Below are positions 52,835 through 62,109 of a stretch of 64,000 nucleotides of DNA, one piece after another; positions within the stretch are counted from its first letter, which is position 1, and every line of letters starts with the position of its first letter. The stretch lies in NCBI GenBank assembly GCA_963783945.1, contig CAWAPS010000006.1, positions 1 through 64,000 on the forward strand, in the 5' to 3' direction. The stretch comes from CAWAPS01 sp963783945. Lineage in GTDB: Bacteria; Actinomycetota; Acidimicrobiia; Acidimicrobiales; Palsa-688. Below the pieces are notes generated by a model. That model saw only the letters and a program-made list of their open reading frames with translations. It ran no database searches and was not told the origin of the DNA. Both the position numbers and the translations under genes were made by a program.

Positions 52835-54964
52835 TTAGTTCGGGGACGACCGGCGGCCGGTGGCCGCCGGCCTCTCGGCCGGGTCGATCCGTCTCGCCGG
52901 GCCCGGCCGGCCGGTATCGCCCGGCTCGGGTTCGTCGCTGGAGGACAGGGTGGTCGGTCCGGAGCCGAACTGGTGGTCCAAGGAGCCTTTGCCCGCGGTG
53001 AGATCGTCGTCCATGCCTTCCTCGGCCCGGATTACGTGCATCACCGCGTTGACCAGCGCCAAGTGGGTGAACGCCTGCGGGAAGTTGCCGAGGTGCCGGC
53101 CGCTGTGAGGATCGAGCTCCTCCGCGTACAGCTCGAGCGGGCTGGCCAGCGAAAGCAGTCGCTCGCACAGACGCCGGCCCCGGCCGATCTCCCCGATCTC
53201 GATCAGCGCCGAAACCAGCCAGAAAGAGCAGATCGTAAAAGTACCCTCCTCGCCCCACAGGCCATCGTCGGTCTCGTCCGTGCGGTACCGCAGCACCAAA
53301 CCATCGGCGGTCAGCTCATCGGCAATAGCGAGGACGGTCGCCCGGATGCGCGGGTCGTCGGGCGGAAGAAACCGGAGCAGTGGAAGTAGCAGCAGCGAGG
53401 CGTCCAGGGCATCAGACCCGTATCGCTGCACGAATACCCCTCGGCTGTCGACTCCGTGGGCGCAGATGTCCGCGTGGATCTGGTCGGCGAGGGTCTGCCA
53501 TTTTTCCGCGTATGCGGGCTGCTCGTACATGCGGGCCAGGCGGGCCCCCCGATCCATGGCCACCCAGCACATGAACTTGCTTGCGGTGAAATGCTGGGGA
53601 TCGCCCCGGACCTCCCATATGCCCCGATCGGGCTCCTCCCAGTGCGCCGCCGCGCACTCCACCTGCAGCTTGAGAATGGGCCAGAACGACTCCTGAAGCC
53701 TCGACCTCGACCGGGCGTGAAGCAGAACGGAGTCGAGCACGGCACCCCAGACGTCATGCTGCTTCTGGTCGTAGGCTCCGTTGCCGATCCGGACCGGGGA
53801 GGCTCCCTCATAGCCCGAGAGGTGAGGTAGGGACTCCTCGGTGAGCTTCCGCTCCCCGCCCACCCCGTACATGATCTGAAGGGTCTGGCCGTCTCGGCAG
53901 GCGTCAGCGATGAAATAGAAGAAATCGTCGGCTTCCCGATCGAAGCCGAGGGTGTAGAGCCCCCACAGGGCGAAGGTGGTGTCCCTGACCCAGGCGTAGC
54001 GGTAATCCCAGTTGCGTTCGCCGTGCGGCGTCTCCGGCAGGCTGGTCGTAGACGCCGCCAGGAGAGCCCCGCTCGGCGCGTAGGTGAGACCTTTCAGAGT
54101 CAGGGCGCTGCGTTGCAGATAGGACCGCCAGCGGTGGTCCGGAAATTCCCCCTGGGTGATCCATTGGCGCCAGTGCTCCGACGTGCGCAACATGCGTTCG
54201 CTGGCTTCGGCGAAGGTGACCGGAGCCGGGAGCGGCGACCAGGAGAGGGCGACGAAGTGGCAATCTCCCTCGACCATCCGGGTTCGGGCCTTTATCCCCC
54301 GGCGCTCGATACCCGGGCGGAGGTCGGTCGTGATCCGCAGCTGCAGGTCGGTCCCTTCGCCGGTGGCGAGCAACGAGCCGTAGCCGTCGCCCTCGTATCG
54401 CCACTCCGGCTCGATCCGGCCGTAGTCCAGCATGGGGTCGCATGACATGGTCACCTCGACCGCTCCGCTCACGCACTTCACCGTACGCAGAAGGCAGTGC
54501 TCGGCGTCGTAATCGGTGGGAGAACGGCGGTGGGTCTTCGACCGATGCTCCACGTTGTGCCACGGTCCCATGCACAGGGCGTCCCGTACGATCAGCCAAC
54601 CGGTCCGGGTCTGCCAGGTGGTCTCGACCATCAGGCTTCCCGGGAGGTACCGGCGGGCCGCGGGCACCATCTCGTCATAGGGCCCGAGTCGGAAGTTCCC
54701 GGCGCTCCGGTCCAGGACAGCGGCAAAGATCGACGGCGAGTCGGGGCGGGGCACGCACATCCATTCCACCGCCCCGCTCGGGGCGATCAGGCAGGTCGAC
54801 TCGCAGTCGGACAAGAACGCGTAATCGGCGATCGGCGGAAATGCGCTGCCACCGCTCGACGAGGAGCCCCCTTCAGCCTGGAACGCGCCAGTGCTGGCGT
54901 CGGCGTACGTTCGATCTGCGCCATTCACGCCGAGAATCGTCGCGCCTTTTGCGCCGGTTGTCAC
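52835..54964 (-). CDS. GH15 family glycoside hydrolase, trehalase-like
   Basis: This 709-residue protein fits the actinobacterial GH15 trehalase/glucoamylase-like family: PIADYAFLSDCESTCLIAPSG at the start, a beta-sandwich domain (about 45-290) and an alpha/alpha barrel from about 300 with ERNWDYRYAWVRDTTFALW, RIGNGAYDQKQHDVWG and GTFTICSFWLVSALI. It would hydrolyse trehalose or alpha-glucans in the cytosol. It has a Gly/Ser-rich N-terminal extension and a Pro/Arg-rich C-terminal tail of 40 residues. The gene diverges from the ArsR operon. Confidence 0.9.
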   Translation of the reverse strand: MTTGAKGATILGVNGADRTYADASTGAFQAEGGSSSSGGSAFPPIADYAFLSDCESTCLIAPSGAVEWMCVPRPDSPSIFAAVLDRSAGNFRLGPYDEMVPAARRYLPGSLMVETTWQTRTGWLIVRDALCMGPWHNVEHRSKTHRRSPTDYDAEHCLLRTVKCVSGAVEVTMSCDPMLDYGRIEPEWRYEGDGYGSLLATGEGTDLQLRITTDLRPGIERRGIKARTRMVEGDCHFVALSWSPLPAPVTFAEASERMLRTSEHWRQWITQGEFPDHRWRSYLQRSALTLKGLTYAPSGALLAASTTSLPETPHGERNWDYRYAWVRDTTFALWGLYTLGFDREADDFFYFIADACRDGQTLQIMYGVGGERKLTEESLPHLSGYEGASPVRIGNGAYDQKQHDVWGAVLDSVLLHARSRSRLQESFWPILKLQVECAAAHWEEPDRGIWEVRGDPQHFTASKFMCWVAMDRGARLARMYEQPAYAEKWQTLADQIHADICAHGVDSRGVFVQRYGSDALDASLLLLPLLRFLPPDDPRIRATVLAIADELTADGLVLRYRTDETDDGLWGEEGTFTICSFWLVSALIEIGEIGRGRRLCERLLSLASPLELYAEELDPHSGRHLGNFPQAFTHLALVNAVMHVIRAEEGMDDDLTAGKGSLDHQFGSGPTTLSSSDEPEPGDTGRPGPARRIDPAERPAATGRRSSPN

Positions 54965-55085
54965 GTCTTCGACGCCTTTCCTCGCGCCCTAGGACACGGG
55001 GACCGCCACCGGACACGGGGACCGCCACCGGGCTCGCGGGCCGCCACTCCTCGCCTCCTGGCCCCTCGCTCGAGGCATATATTCC

Positions 55086-55119
55086 TTGACAGATATATAA
55101 CTAATAGGATATGTATAGT
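55086..55119 (+). promoter_or_regulatory. Promoter and dyad of the ArsR-SRPBCC operon
   Basis: TTGACA at 55086-55091 is a perfect -35 box. Downstream lie the candidate -10 elements TATGTA (55110) and TATAGT (55114), just before GTG 55122. CATATATTCCT (55077-55087) and AGGATATG (55106-55113) form an imperfect AT-rich dyad that overlaps the promoter, a plausible autoregulatory operator. Confidence 0.5.
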
Positions 55120-55121
55120 CC

Positions 55122-55430
55122 GTGACGTTTGTGGTGGTGGCTGAACCTTCCCGGCGGCGCATCTTGGATCTACTGCGGGAGGGGGACCGGTCCGTCGGCG
55201 ACCTCGTCGAGCGCCTCGAGATGAGCCAGCCCGGGGTCTCCAAGCACCTCAGAGTGCTTAGGGAAGCGGGCCTGGTCGAGGTGCGAGCCGACGCCCAGCG
55301 ACGGTGGTACCACCTGCGCGCCGAGCCACTCGCCGAGCTCGACGCCTGGCTCGAGCCCTACCGGCGCCTGTGGTCGCAACGGCTCGATGCCCTGGAAGCA
55401 CACCTGGACAACCTCGAGCGAATGGAGTGA
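55122..55430 (+). CDS. ArsR-family winged-helix repressor
   Basis: The 102-residue regulator has AEPSRRRILDLLREGDRSV, the recognition helix MSQPGVSKHLRVLREAGLVE and the wing VRADAQRRWYHLR. No metal-binding ELCVCDL-type motif is present, as in ArsR regulators that accompany SRPBCC proteins. The start may be GTG 55122 or one of the GTGs at 55131-55137, close to the promoter, so a leaderless message is likely. It is 3 bases upstream of the SRPBCC gene. Confidence 0.92.
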   Translation: MTFVVVAEPSRRRILDLLREGDRSVGDLVERLEMSQPGVSKHLRVLREAGLVEVRADAQRRWYHLRAEPLAELDAWLEPYRRLWSQRLDALEAHLDNLERME

Positions 55431-55433
55431 CAC

Positions 55434-56420
55434 ATGGACGGAGAGCTGATCCGGACCGGGGGACGCTGGACCCTGCGCTTCGAACGGAACCTGTCCCACC
55501 CGGTGGAGCGGGTTTGGCGGGCCCTCACCGAGCCCTCGGAGCTCGCCGGGTGGTTTCCCGGCCAGGTCCGGATGGAGCTGGTGCCGGGCGGGAAGATCGA
55601 CTTCGCCCAACCCGGGTTCGATATCGATGCCGAGCTGCTCAAGACCCACGGTACGGTCACGCAGGTCGATCCACCGCGGCTACTGGCTTTCACGTGGGGC
55701 GATGACCCTTTGCGCTTCGAGCTCACCCCCGACGGTGCCGGCTGCCGGCTGGTCTTCACCCACCAGTTCGAGAACCGGGCCGGCGCGACCCGCTTCGCCG
55801 CCGGCTGGAGCGTCTGCCTCGACCTCCTGCCCGGCGTGCTGGCCCCCCCGGGAGGGGCCGGTGAGTCGGGCGGGTCGGGCACCGGGTGGGCGGACTACTA
55901 CACCGGGTACGCCGAGGAGCTCGGCTGCGAGGGCACCGTCAGCCGCGAGGGGGACGCCGCGGTGCTGCGGTTCGAGCGCGTCCTCGAACATCCCGTGGAG
56001 CGGGTGTGGGACGCTCTCACCACCCCGGACCTCCTGCGCGGCTGGCTCGCCGACGCCCGGCTGGCGGCGACCGAATGCTCGCCCGTCGAGCTGCGCTTCG
56101 CCCACCCACCCGGCTACGTGGTGACCGGCACCGTCGTTCGCTCCGACCCCCCGCGGGCCTTTGAATACACCTGGACCGGCTCCGGCGAGCCTGACGGCCG
56201 GGTGAAATGGCAGCTCATCCCGGCCGGCGACCGCTGCATCCTGCTGTTCACCCACACCGTCCACGGACACTGGGATTCAGCCGGAACGCTGGCGGCGTGG
56301 CACATCCACCTGGCCCTCCTGGCCAACGCTCTCGCCGGCCATGGCGATTGGCGATTCCCGTCGGCCCGATGGGAAGAGCTGCACCAGAGCTATCGGGAGG
56401 CCACCCCGCCGGGCGCCTAG
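55434..56420 (+). CDS. Double SRPBCC (AHSA1-like) domain protein
   Basis: The 328-residue protein holds two tandem SRPBCC domains, about residues 5-145 and 165-320. Each begins with LRFERxLxHPVERVWxALTxPxxLxGW and repeats the strand order, so it arose by domain duplication. SRPBCC domains bind hydrophobic ligands. It is coupled to the ArsR gene and so presumably under its control. Confidence 0.9.
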   Translation: MDGELIRTGGRWTLRFERNLSHPVERVWRALTEPSELAGWFPGQVRMELVPGGKIDFAQPGFDIDAELLKTHGTVTQVDPPRLLAFTWGDDPLRFELTPDGAGCRLVFTHQFENRAGATRFAAGWSVCLDLLPGVLAPPGGAGESGGSGTGWADYYTGYAEELGCEGTVSREGDAAVLRFERVLEHPVERVWDALTTPDLLRGWLADARLAATECSPVELRFAHPPGYVVTGTVVRSDPPRAFEYTWTGSGEPDGRVKWQLIPAGDRCILLFTHTVHGHWDSAGTLAAWHIHLALLANALAGHGDWRFPSARWEELHQSYREATPPGA

Positions 56421-56502
56421 ACGGGACCGATCAAGCTTCGTCTTTGCAACCTTCGCCCCAGGGCCGGAGAGGGGCCAAGCACCCGATAGCGTGCTTGTTC
56501 GT

Positions 56503-58854
56503 ATGGCCGCCCCAGACGTGCAACTCACGCCCGACCTCGACCTGGGAGATCTCATGTCCCGGGCCCGGGCTATCAGAGACCAGACCTATGGCACCCGGGT
56601 CACGTACTCACCGAAAGTCTTCATTCCCCTCACCATGCTGTGCCGCGACAAGTGCGGATACTGCACGTTCGCCAAAGCCCCGGCGCACACCGAGTCCCCA
56701 TACATGACACCCGAGCAGGTGCTCGCAGTCGCCCGGAGCGGCGCCGAGGCGGGTTGTCACGAGGCGCTATTCACCCTCGGTGAACGTCCCGAGGAGCGCT
56801 ACCCGGCGGCCCAGGCCTGGCTCGACGACAACGGCTATCAGTCGACCGTCGATTACCTGGAGGCGATGTGCCGCCTCGTCCTCGAGGAAACCGGTTTGCT
56901 GCCTCACGCCAACGCCGGCGCGCTGTTTCCCGAAGAGCTGGAGAAGCTGAGGCGGGTAACCGCCAGCCAGGGCATGATGATCGAGACGCTGCGGGACGAC
57001 CTGGCGGCTCACCGCGGTTCGCCGGACAAGACCCCAGCCCGCCGGCTGTCCACCCTGGAGGCGGCAGGAAAGCTGGCGATTCCGTTCACCACCGGGATCC
57101 TGGTCGGCATCGGTGAGGACAGGGCGGACCGGGTCGCCGCGCTCGAGGCGATCGCCGCCAGCCACGACCGCCACGGTCACGTCCAGGAGGTGATCGTCCA
57201 GAACTTCCTACCGAAGCCGGGCACGGCGATGCACCGCTCGCCCGCCTGCCCGCTCGACGATTACCTCGAGGCGATAGCTCTGGCCCGGACAATGCTGCCC
57301 CCCGAGATCCACGTTCAGGCCCCGCCCAATCTCTCCGACGACTTCGGCGTTCTCCTCGACGCCGGCATCGACGACTGGGGCGGGGTTTCGCCGATAACTG
57401 CTGACCACGTGAACCCCGAGCGGCCCTGGCCCGCTCTCGACCTCCTCCGGGCCGCCACTCAGGCCGCGGGCCGGGAGCTGGCACCTCGGCTGACGATCTA
57501 CCCCGAGTTCGCCCGAGAGCCGGGCCGCTGGCTCGACGCTGACCTTCGCTTCCCGGTTCTCGATCGAAGCGACGCCGAGGGACTCGGGCGCGACGACCCC
57601 GGTGCGGTGTTCCCCCAGCGAGTCGGCGAGTACAGGAACGTCGGGGACGGGGCCGAGGTGGTGCTCGTAGGCCGCCGCTCGACCCAATGGTACTCCGGCG
57701 CCGAGGTGCATCCCGCCCGCCTGCTCCCGGGTACGCCTCGCGCCACCGGCCGGGTCGGCGAGGTGCTCGCAGGGGTGCGCCTGGGCCAGGAGCCGGGCAT
57801 CGAGGAGATCGTCACCCTGTTCGGGGCGCGGGGACGAGAAGTGGCAGCGGTGGCGCAGCTGGCCGACGAGCTGCGCCAGCAAGCGGCCGGGGACGTGGTC
57901 ACGTGGGTCAGCAACCGGAACATCAACTACACCAACGTGTGCACGTTCAAGTGCCGGTTCTGCGGGTTCTCGAAAGGCCCGCTCTCCCTCAACCTCCGGG
58001 GCTCTCCCTACCTGCTGACGCTCGAGGACATCGCCGGCCGGGTCCACGAGGCCTGGGACATGGGTGCCACCGAGGTCTGCCTCCAGGGCGGTATCCACCC
58101 CGATTTCGATGGCAACTACTACATAGATGTCGCTCGTGCGGTGAAAGACGCCGCCCCCTTCATCCACGTCCACGGGTTCACCGCACTCGAGGTGACCGAA
58201 GGCGCCCGGCGGCTCAGCGAACCCCTCGGGGAGTACCTGCAGCGTTTGATGGCAGCGGGGCTGCGCTCCCTTCCCGGCACCGCCGCCGAGATCCTCGACG
58301 ACGAGATCCGGGCGACGCTCTGCCCTGACAAGATCAACACCGAACAGTGGCTCGAAGCGCACCGAACCGCTCACTCCGTCGGCCTGCGTTCCAACATCAC
58401 CATCATGTTCGGGAGCATCGAGGAGCCGGTCCACTGGGCCCGTCACATGCTCCGCACCCGCGATCTGCAGAAGGAGACGGGCGGGTTCACCGAGTTCGTC
58501 GGCCTGCCTTTCGTCCACATGGCCGCCCCTATATATCTGCAGCGCAAGTCCCGTCGAGGCCCGACCTGGCGGGAGGTGGTGCTAATGCACGCGGTGGCCC
58601 GTATCGCCTACCACGGGGTGATCGACAACATCCAGGCCTCCTGGGTGAAGCTCGGGGTGGACGGGGTGCGCCAGCTCCTGCTGGCCGGGGTCAACGACCT
58701 CGGCGGGACCTTGATCGACGAGAACATCTCGCGGGCGGCCGGGGCCAGTCACGGCCAGGGCCTGCGGGAGGAGGATTTCCGGGAGATCGTCGAACCACTC
58801 GGCCGCACCCTGGAGCAGCGCACCACGCTGTACGGGCGGGTGTCGCCGGCCTAA
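56503..58854 (+). CDS. fbiC: FbiC, 7,8-didemethyl-8-hydroxy-5-deazariboflavin synthase
   Basis: This 783-residue bifunctional radical SAM enzyme makes the F420 chromophore FO from tyrosine and a pyrimidine. The CofG-like half has CRDKCGYC (Cys47, 51, 54), and the CofH-like half, starting near residue 470, has CTFKCRFC. GGIHPDFDGNYY and QNFLPKPGTAMH are typical. The fused form is characteristic of Actinobacteria. The ATG at 56503 has no good ribosome binding site, but TAGCGT (56487-56492) lies 10 bases upstream. Confidence 0.96.
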   Translation: MAAPDVQLTPDLDLGDLMSRARAIRDQTYGTRVTYSPKVFIPLTMLCRDKCGYCTFAKAPAHTESPYMTPEQVLAVARSGAEAGCHEALFTLGERPEERYPAAQAWLDDNGYQSTVDYLEAMCRLVLEETGLLPHANAGALFPEELEKLRRVTASQGMMIETLRDDLAAHRGSPDKTPARRLSTLEAAGKLAIPFTTGILVGIGEDRADRVAALEAIAASHDRHGHVQEVIVQNFLPKPGTAMHRSPACPLDDYLEAIALARTMLPPEIHVQAPPNLSDDFGVLLDAGIDDWGGVSPITADHVNPERPWPALDLLRAATQAAGRELAPRLTIYPEFAREPGRWLDADLRFPVLDRSDAEGLGRDDPGAVFPQRVGEYRNVGDGAEVVLVGRRSTQWYSGAEVHPARLLPGTPRATGRVGEVLAGVRLGQEPGIEEIVTLFGARGREVAAVAQLADELRQQAAGDVVTWVSNRNINYTNVCTFKCRFCGFSKGPLSLNLRGSPYLLTLEDIAGRVHEAWDMGATEVCLQGGIHPDFDGNYYIDVARAVKDAAPFIHVHGFTALEVTEGARRLSEPLGEYLQRLMAAGLRSLPGTAAEILDDEIRATLCPDKINTEQWLEAHRTAHSVGLRSNITIMFGSIEEPVHWARHMLRTRDLQKETGGFTEFVGLPFVHMAAPIYLQRKSRRGPTWREVVLMHAVARIAYHGVIDNIQASWVKLGVDGVRQLLLAGVNDLGGTLIDENISRAAGASHGQGLREEDFREIVEPLGRTLEQRTTLYGRVSPA

Positions 58855-58911
58855 CGTCCAGCGCGGTCTGCGGCCCGGTCAGTCCGACGCCAGACCGGGT
58901 TCGGCTGACCG

Positions 58912-60159
58912 TCAGCTGAAGGGCAGGTCGCGGAACGGGACGTCCCGGTCAACCTGGGGTTCCTTGGGCAGGCCGAGAACCCGCTCTCCGAGGATGTTCC
59001 GCATCACCTCATTGGTGCCGCCGGCGATCCCTATACCCGGAAAGGAAAGGACGAGTTGGGCGGCGAAGGGCGCCTCGGGCTCGGTTTCGTCCCATGCGGT
59101 CGCCCCGGCGCCGGCTATCCGGCACGCCACCTCCGCGGCGCGTCCGGCCAGGAGGGCACCGCTGAGCTTGGCCACAGACCCCTCCGGGCCGGGCACCCGG
59201 CCGGCCGCCACTGCGCTGCGGATGCGCAGACCCACCATGTCGAGCACCCAGTACCGTACGAGCAGGTCGATCAGGTCCTGGCGGACGCGGGGGTCGTTCA
59301 CCACCCCGCGCTTTCGGGCCAGGTCGAGGTGGTTGGCGATCGGGACGAGCGGCGACTTGCGCTCGGAGCTTCCCCCGGCGCCAATGGCCATCCGCTCGTT
59401 CATCAGAGTGGTCAGCGCCACCCGCCATCCCTCTCCCGGCTCGCCGAGGATGTGGTCGGCCGGGATGCGGACAGCGTCGAAGAAGACCTCGTTGAAGTTG
59501 GCACCACCGTTCATCTGGCGCAGAGGACGCACCGCCACGCCCGGCGCCTGCATGTCGATCACGAACATCGACAATCCCTTGTGCTTGGGCACGTCGGGGT
59601 TGGTGCGGGCCAGCACGATGCCGTACTGCGAGTACTGGGCGCCCGAGGTCCACACCTTCTGGCCGTTGAGGACCCACTCGTCCCCATCCTTCACCGCGGT
59701 CGAGCGGAGGCTGGCCACGTCCGAGCCGGCCGAGGGCTCGGAGAAGAGCTGGCACCAGATCTCCTCACCCCGGGCGGCAGGGCGTACGTAGCGCTGTTTG
59801 AGCGCTTCGGTCCCGTGGGCCAGCACGGTCGGGATGCACATGCCGAAGCCGATGATGAACACCGTGGTCGGGAGGTGATAGTCAGCGGCGAGCTCGTTGA
59901 AGATCGTCTGGTAGCGGCCCGAGAGGCCCTGACCTCCGTACTCCACCGGCCAGGTCAGGGCGGCCAGGCCGGCGTCGAACAGGGCCGCCTGGTAGGCCCG
60001 GGCCCGGGGGAGCATCTGCTGTGCGGTCGTGTCGAACACGTCCACCTCGTCCGACGTCTCCTTGCGCTGGCCGTGGGCGTCGAGAAAGGTCCGGATGCGC
60101 TCGCGGAACTCGCCTTCCTCCACTTCCCCCGGTCGGGGGTCACTTACGATGCTGGTCAT
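58912..60159 (-). CDS. Acyl-CoA dehydrogenase
   Basis: This 415-residue FAD enzyme oxidises an acyl-CoA. Features: WPVEYGGQGL, CQLFSEPSAGSDVASLRSTA, VLNGQKVWTSGAQYSQYGIVL, and the C-terminal PGIGIAGGTNEVMRNILGERVLGLP. The usual catalytic-base position cannot be placed by eye; it is the long-chain/FadE-like group. It is divergent from the amidohydrolase, with the palindrome copy C between them. Confidence 0.93.
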   Translation of the reverse strand: MTSIVSDPRPGEVEEGEFRERIRTFLDAHGQRKETSDEVDVFDTTAQQMLPRARAYQAALFDAGLAALTWPVEYGGQGLSGRYQTIFNELAADYHLPTTVFIIGFGMCIPTVLAHGTEALKQRYVRPAARGEEIWCQLFSEPSAGSDVASLRSTAVKDGDEWVLNGQKVWTSGAQYSQYGIVLARTNPDVPKHKGLSMFVIDMQAPGVAVRPLRQMNGGANFNEVFFDAVRIPADHILGEPGEGWRVALTTLMNERMAIGAGGSSERKSPLVPIANHLDLARKRGVVNDPRVRQDLIDLLVRYWVLDMVGLRIRSAVAAGRVPGPEGSVAKLSGALLAGRAAEVACRIAGAGATAWDETEPEAPFAAQLVLSFPGIGIAGGTNEVMRNILGERVLGLPKEPQVDRDVPFRDLPFS

Positions 60160-60734
60160 GATTCCCCCGAGGTCGGGTAGTTGGGGCCGGCGGTGGGGGC
60201 CGGCGGTGGGGGCCGCCGGTGGGCGGCGCGGCCTTAACTACGTTCGACCTTAGCCACGGACGCGAGTGTGGGAGTCGATCGCGGGGACGTGAGCCTTGCC
60301 CGGTCAGGCCGGGCGCAAGTGCGCCCCTCCATGGTGACTAAACCCGGCTAATTCCGGCATAAGGTGCGATGACTGGCTGATTTCTCGGTTGCATTTCGTA
60401 TTCTCGGAGCCATATCGCACGGTTAACGTGCAATTTGACACCGAGAATCCAAAAGGTCTCCAAGAAATGGGGCGGGCGGGCCGGGGGGCCACCCAGCTCG
60501 TGGACAGGGGCCCAACCCACCGGGCCATCCCCTCCCGGCCCGGCCTCCGCCGACCCGCGGTCACCGGGCCATCCCCCTCCCGGCCCGGCCTCCGCCAGCC
60601 CGCGGTCACCGGGCCGTCCCTGCCGACCCGAACCCACCAGCCCGGGCCCACCGGGCCAAGCCCCACATCCTCCGCCCCAGCCCTAGGATCGCCCCGCTGG
60701 CGGGTCGCCCCTGTCGCCGACGGAGAGGATCGAG
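60160..60734. other. Intergenic region with 89-bp palindrome and ~44-bp tandem repeats
   Basis: This gap separates the divergent acyl-CoA dehydrogenase and amidohydrolase genes. It contains GGGGCCGGCGGTG-type short repeats near 60183-60220, palindrome copy C (60380-60468), then two and a half units of a 44-45 bp C-rich repeat starting CGGGCCATCCCC (60521, 60565, partial at 60610). No gene is seen. Confidence 0.65.
60380..60468. repeat. 89-bp palindromic intergenic element, copy C
   Basis: Collinear with copies A and B over 89 bases. Edge arms ATTTCTCGG and CCAAGAAAT pair with one mismatch. ATTCTCGG (60400-60407) and CCGAGAAT (60441-60448) are perfect inverted repeats, and GCACG/CGTGC closes the GTTAA loop centred on 60424. 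Position 9:81 is G-C here but T-A in copy B, a compensatory change. Confidence 0.85.
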
Positions 60735-61950
60735 ATCGCCGAAGCCATTAACCCCGAGATCGCACCGGAGATCGTCGCCGAGGCCGGCGCCGTACTGGAC
60801 GACGCGGTCGAGGTGCGCCGGCGGATCCACGCCCAGCCCGAAACTGGCCTCGTTCTTCCGGTCACCCAGGCTCTGATCCTCGAAGCACTGGACGTCCTCC
60901 ACCTTCCCACCGAGACGGGCGAGCGGTGCAGCTCGGTTGTTTCGGTCATCGAGGGCGACCGGAACGGTCCCACCACCCTGCTGCGCGCCGACATGGACGC
61001 GCTCGAGATGCCCGAGGACACCGACCTCGAAATTCGCCTCGAAGGTCGACGGGCGCATGCACGCCTGCGGCCACGACGCCCACGTGGCCATGCTCCTCGG
61101 TGCCACCAGGATCCTGCACGCTCGCCGCCAAGACCTGAGAGGCCGGGTGATTCTCATGTTCCAGCCTGGGGAGGAGGGCCACGACGGGGCCAAGACCATG
61201 ATCGAGGAGGGGCTGCTCAGCGCCCACGGCCAGATCGACCGGGCCTGCGCCATCCACATCTCGTCGGTGATCCCCTCGGGCCTGCTGACCTGCCGGGCCG
61301 GCACCATCATGGCCTCGGCCGACGAGTTCAAGATCATCATCAAAGGCGCCGGCGGCCACGCGTCGATGCCGCACGACGCAACCGATCCCGTACCCGTGGC
61401 CTGCCAGATCGTGCTCGCCCTCCAATCCATGGTCACCCGGGTCGTCCCGGCGTTCGACCCGGCGGTGCTGACCGTCACCACCATCGAGGCGGGAACGGCC
61501 CAGAACGTGATCCCCGAGCGGGTCGTCTGCGGGGGCACCATCAGGGCCGTGTCGGACGCGTCCCGGGACCTGGTTCTGGCCGGCCTTCGCGACGTATCGT
61601 CCCATGTGGCCGCCGCCCACGGCTGCGAAGCCACCATCGAGATGCAACCGGGCAACTACCCGGTCACCATCAACGACCAGACCTTCGCCGATCACACCCT
61701 CGCGGTGGCTGGCTCGCTCGTAGGAGAGAACCGGGTCGTGAGGATGCCGTCGCCGGTCATGGGCGCCGAGGACTGGTCGTTCGTGCTCAACGCGGTGCCG
61801 GGCTCTATGACCTTCCTCGGCGCCGCGCCCCCTGCCGTCGCCCGTCCCGCCCCCAACCACTCCAACCACTTCGTGATCGACGAGCCGGCGATGGCGACGG
61901 GAATCGCCATGTATGCGGCCATGGCGCTCAGCAGCCAGCCGAGCGGTTAG
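60735..61950 (+). pseudogene. M20-family amidohydrolase, frameshifted
   Basis: The protein resembles M20 amidohydrolases (IAA-amino acid hydrolase/aminobenzoyl-glutamate type). The first part (RRRIHAQPETGL, TTLLRADMDALEMPED) is in one frame up to about 61030. The rest (DGRMHACGHDAHVAMLLG, FQPGEEGHDGAKTMIEEGL, GAGGHASMPHDATDPV, MGAEDWSFVL) is in another. Removing one A from AAA at 61030-61032 restores LEFASKVDGRMHACGHD. The metal ligands are intact if repaired. The start is unclear; ATC 60735 after GGAGAGG or GTG 60813 are candidates. Confidence 0.8.
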
Positions 61951-62109
61951 GCCAGCGCGCCGACCAGCCCTCGCCGCTCCCGACCACGGGCCGGAGCGTC
62001 GTTTTTGGTGACGCTGGCCGCGGGGTGGTAGAAGAAGTGCCCACAGCAGCAGAACGCGTCCCAGCCCGGCTGGCGTCGTGGCAACGGGGAGAAGCGGAAG
62101 GAGGTCAGC

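Noticed and set aside
57208..58518. 436-codon minus-strand frame opposite fbiC
   Set aside because: Antisense to the CofG/CofH motifs; no independent evidence.
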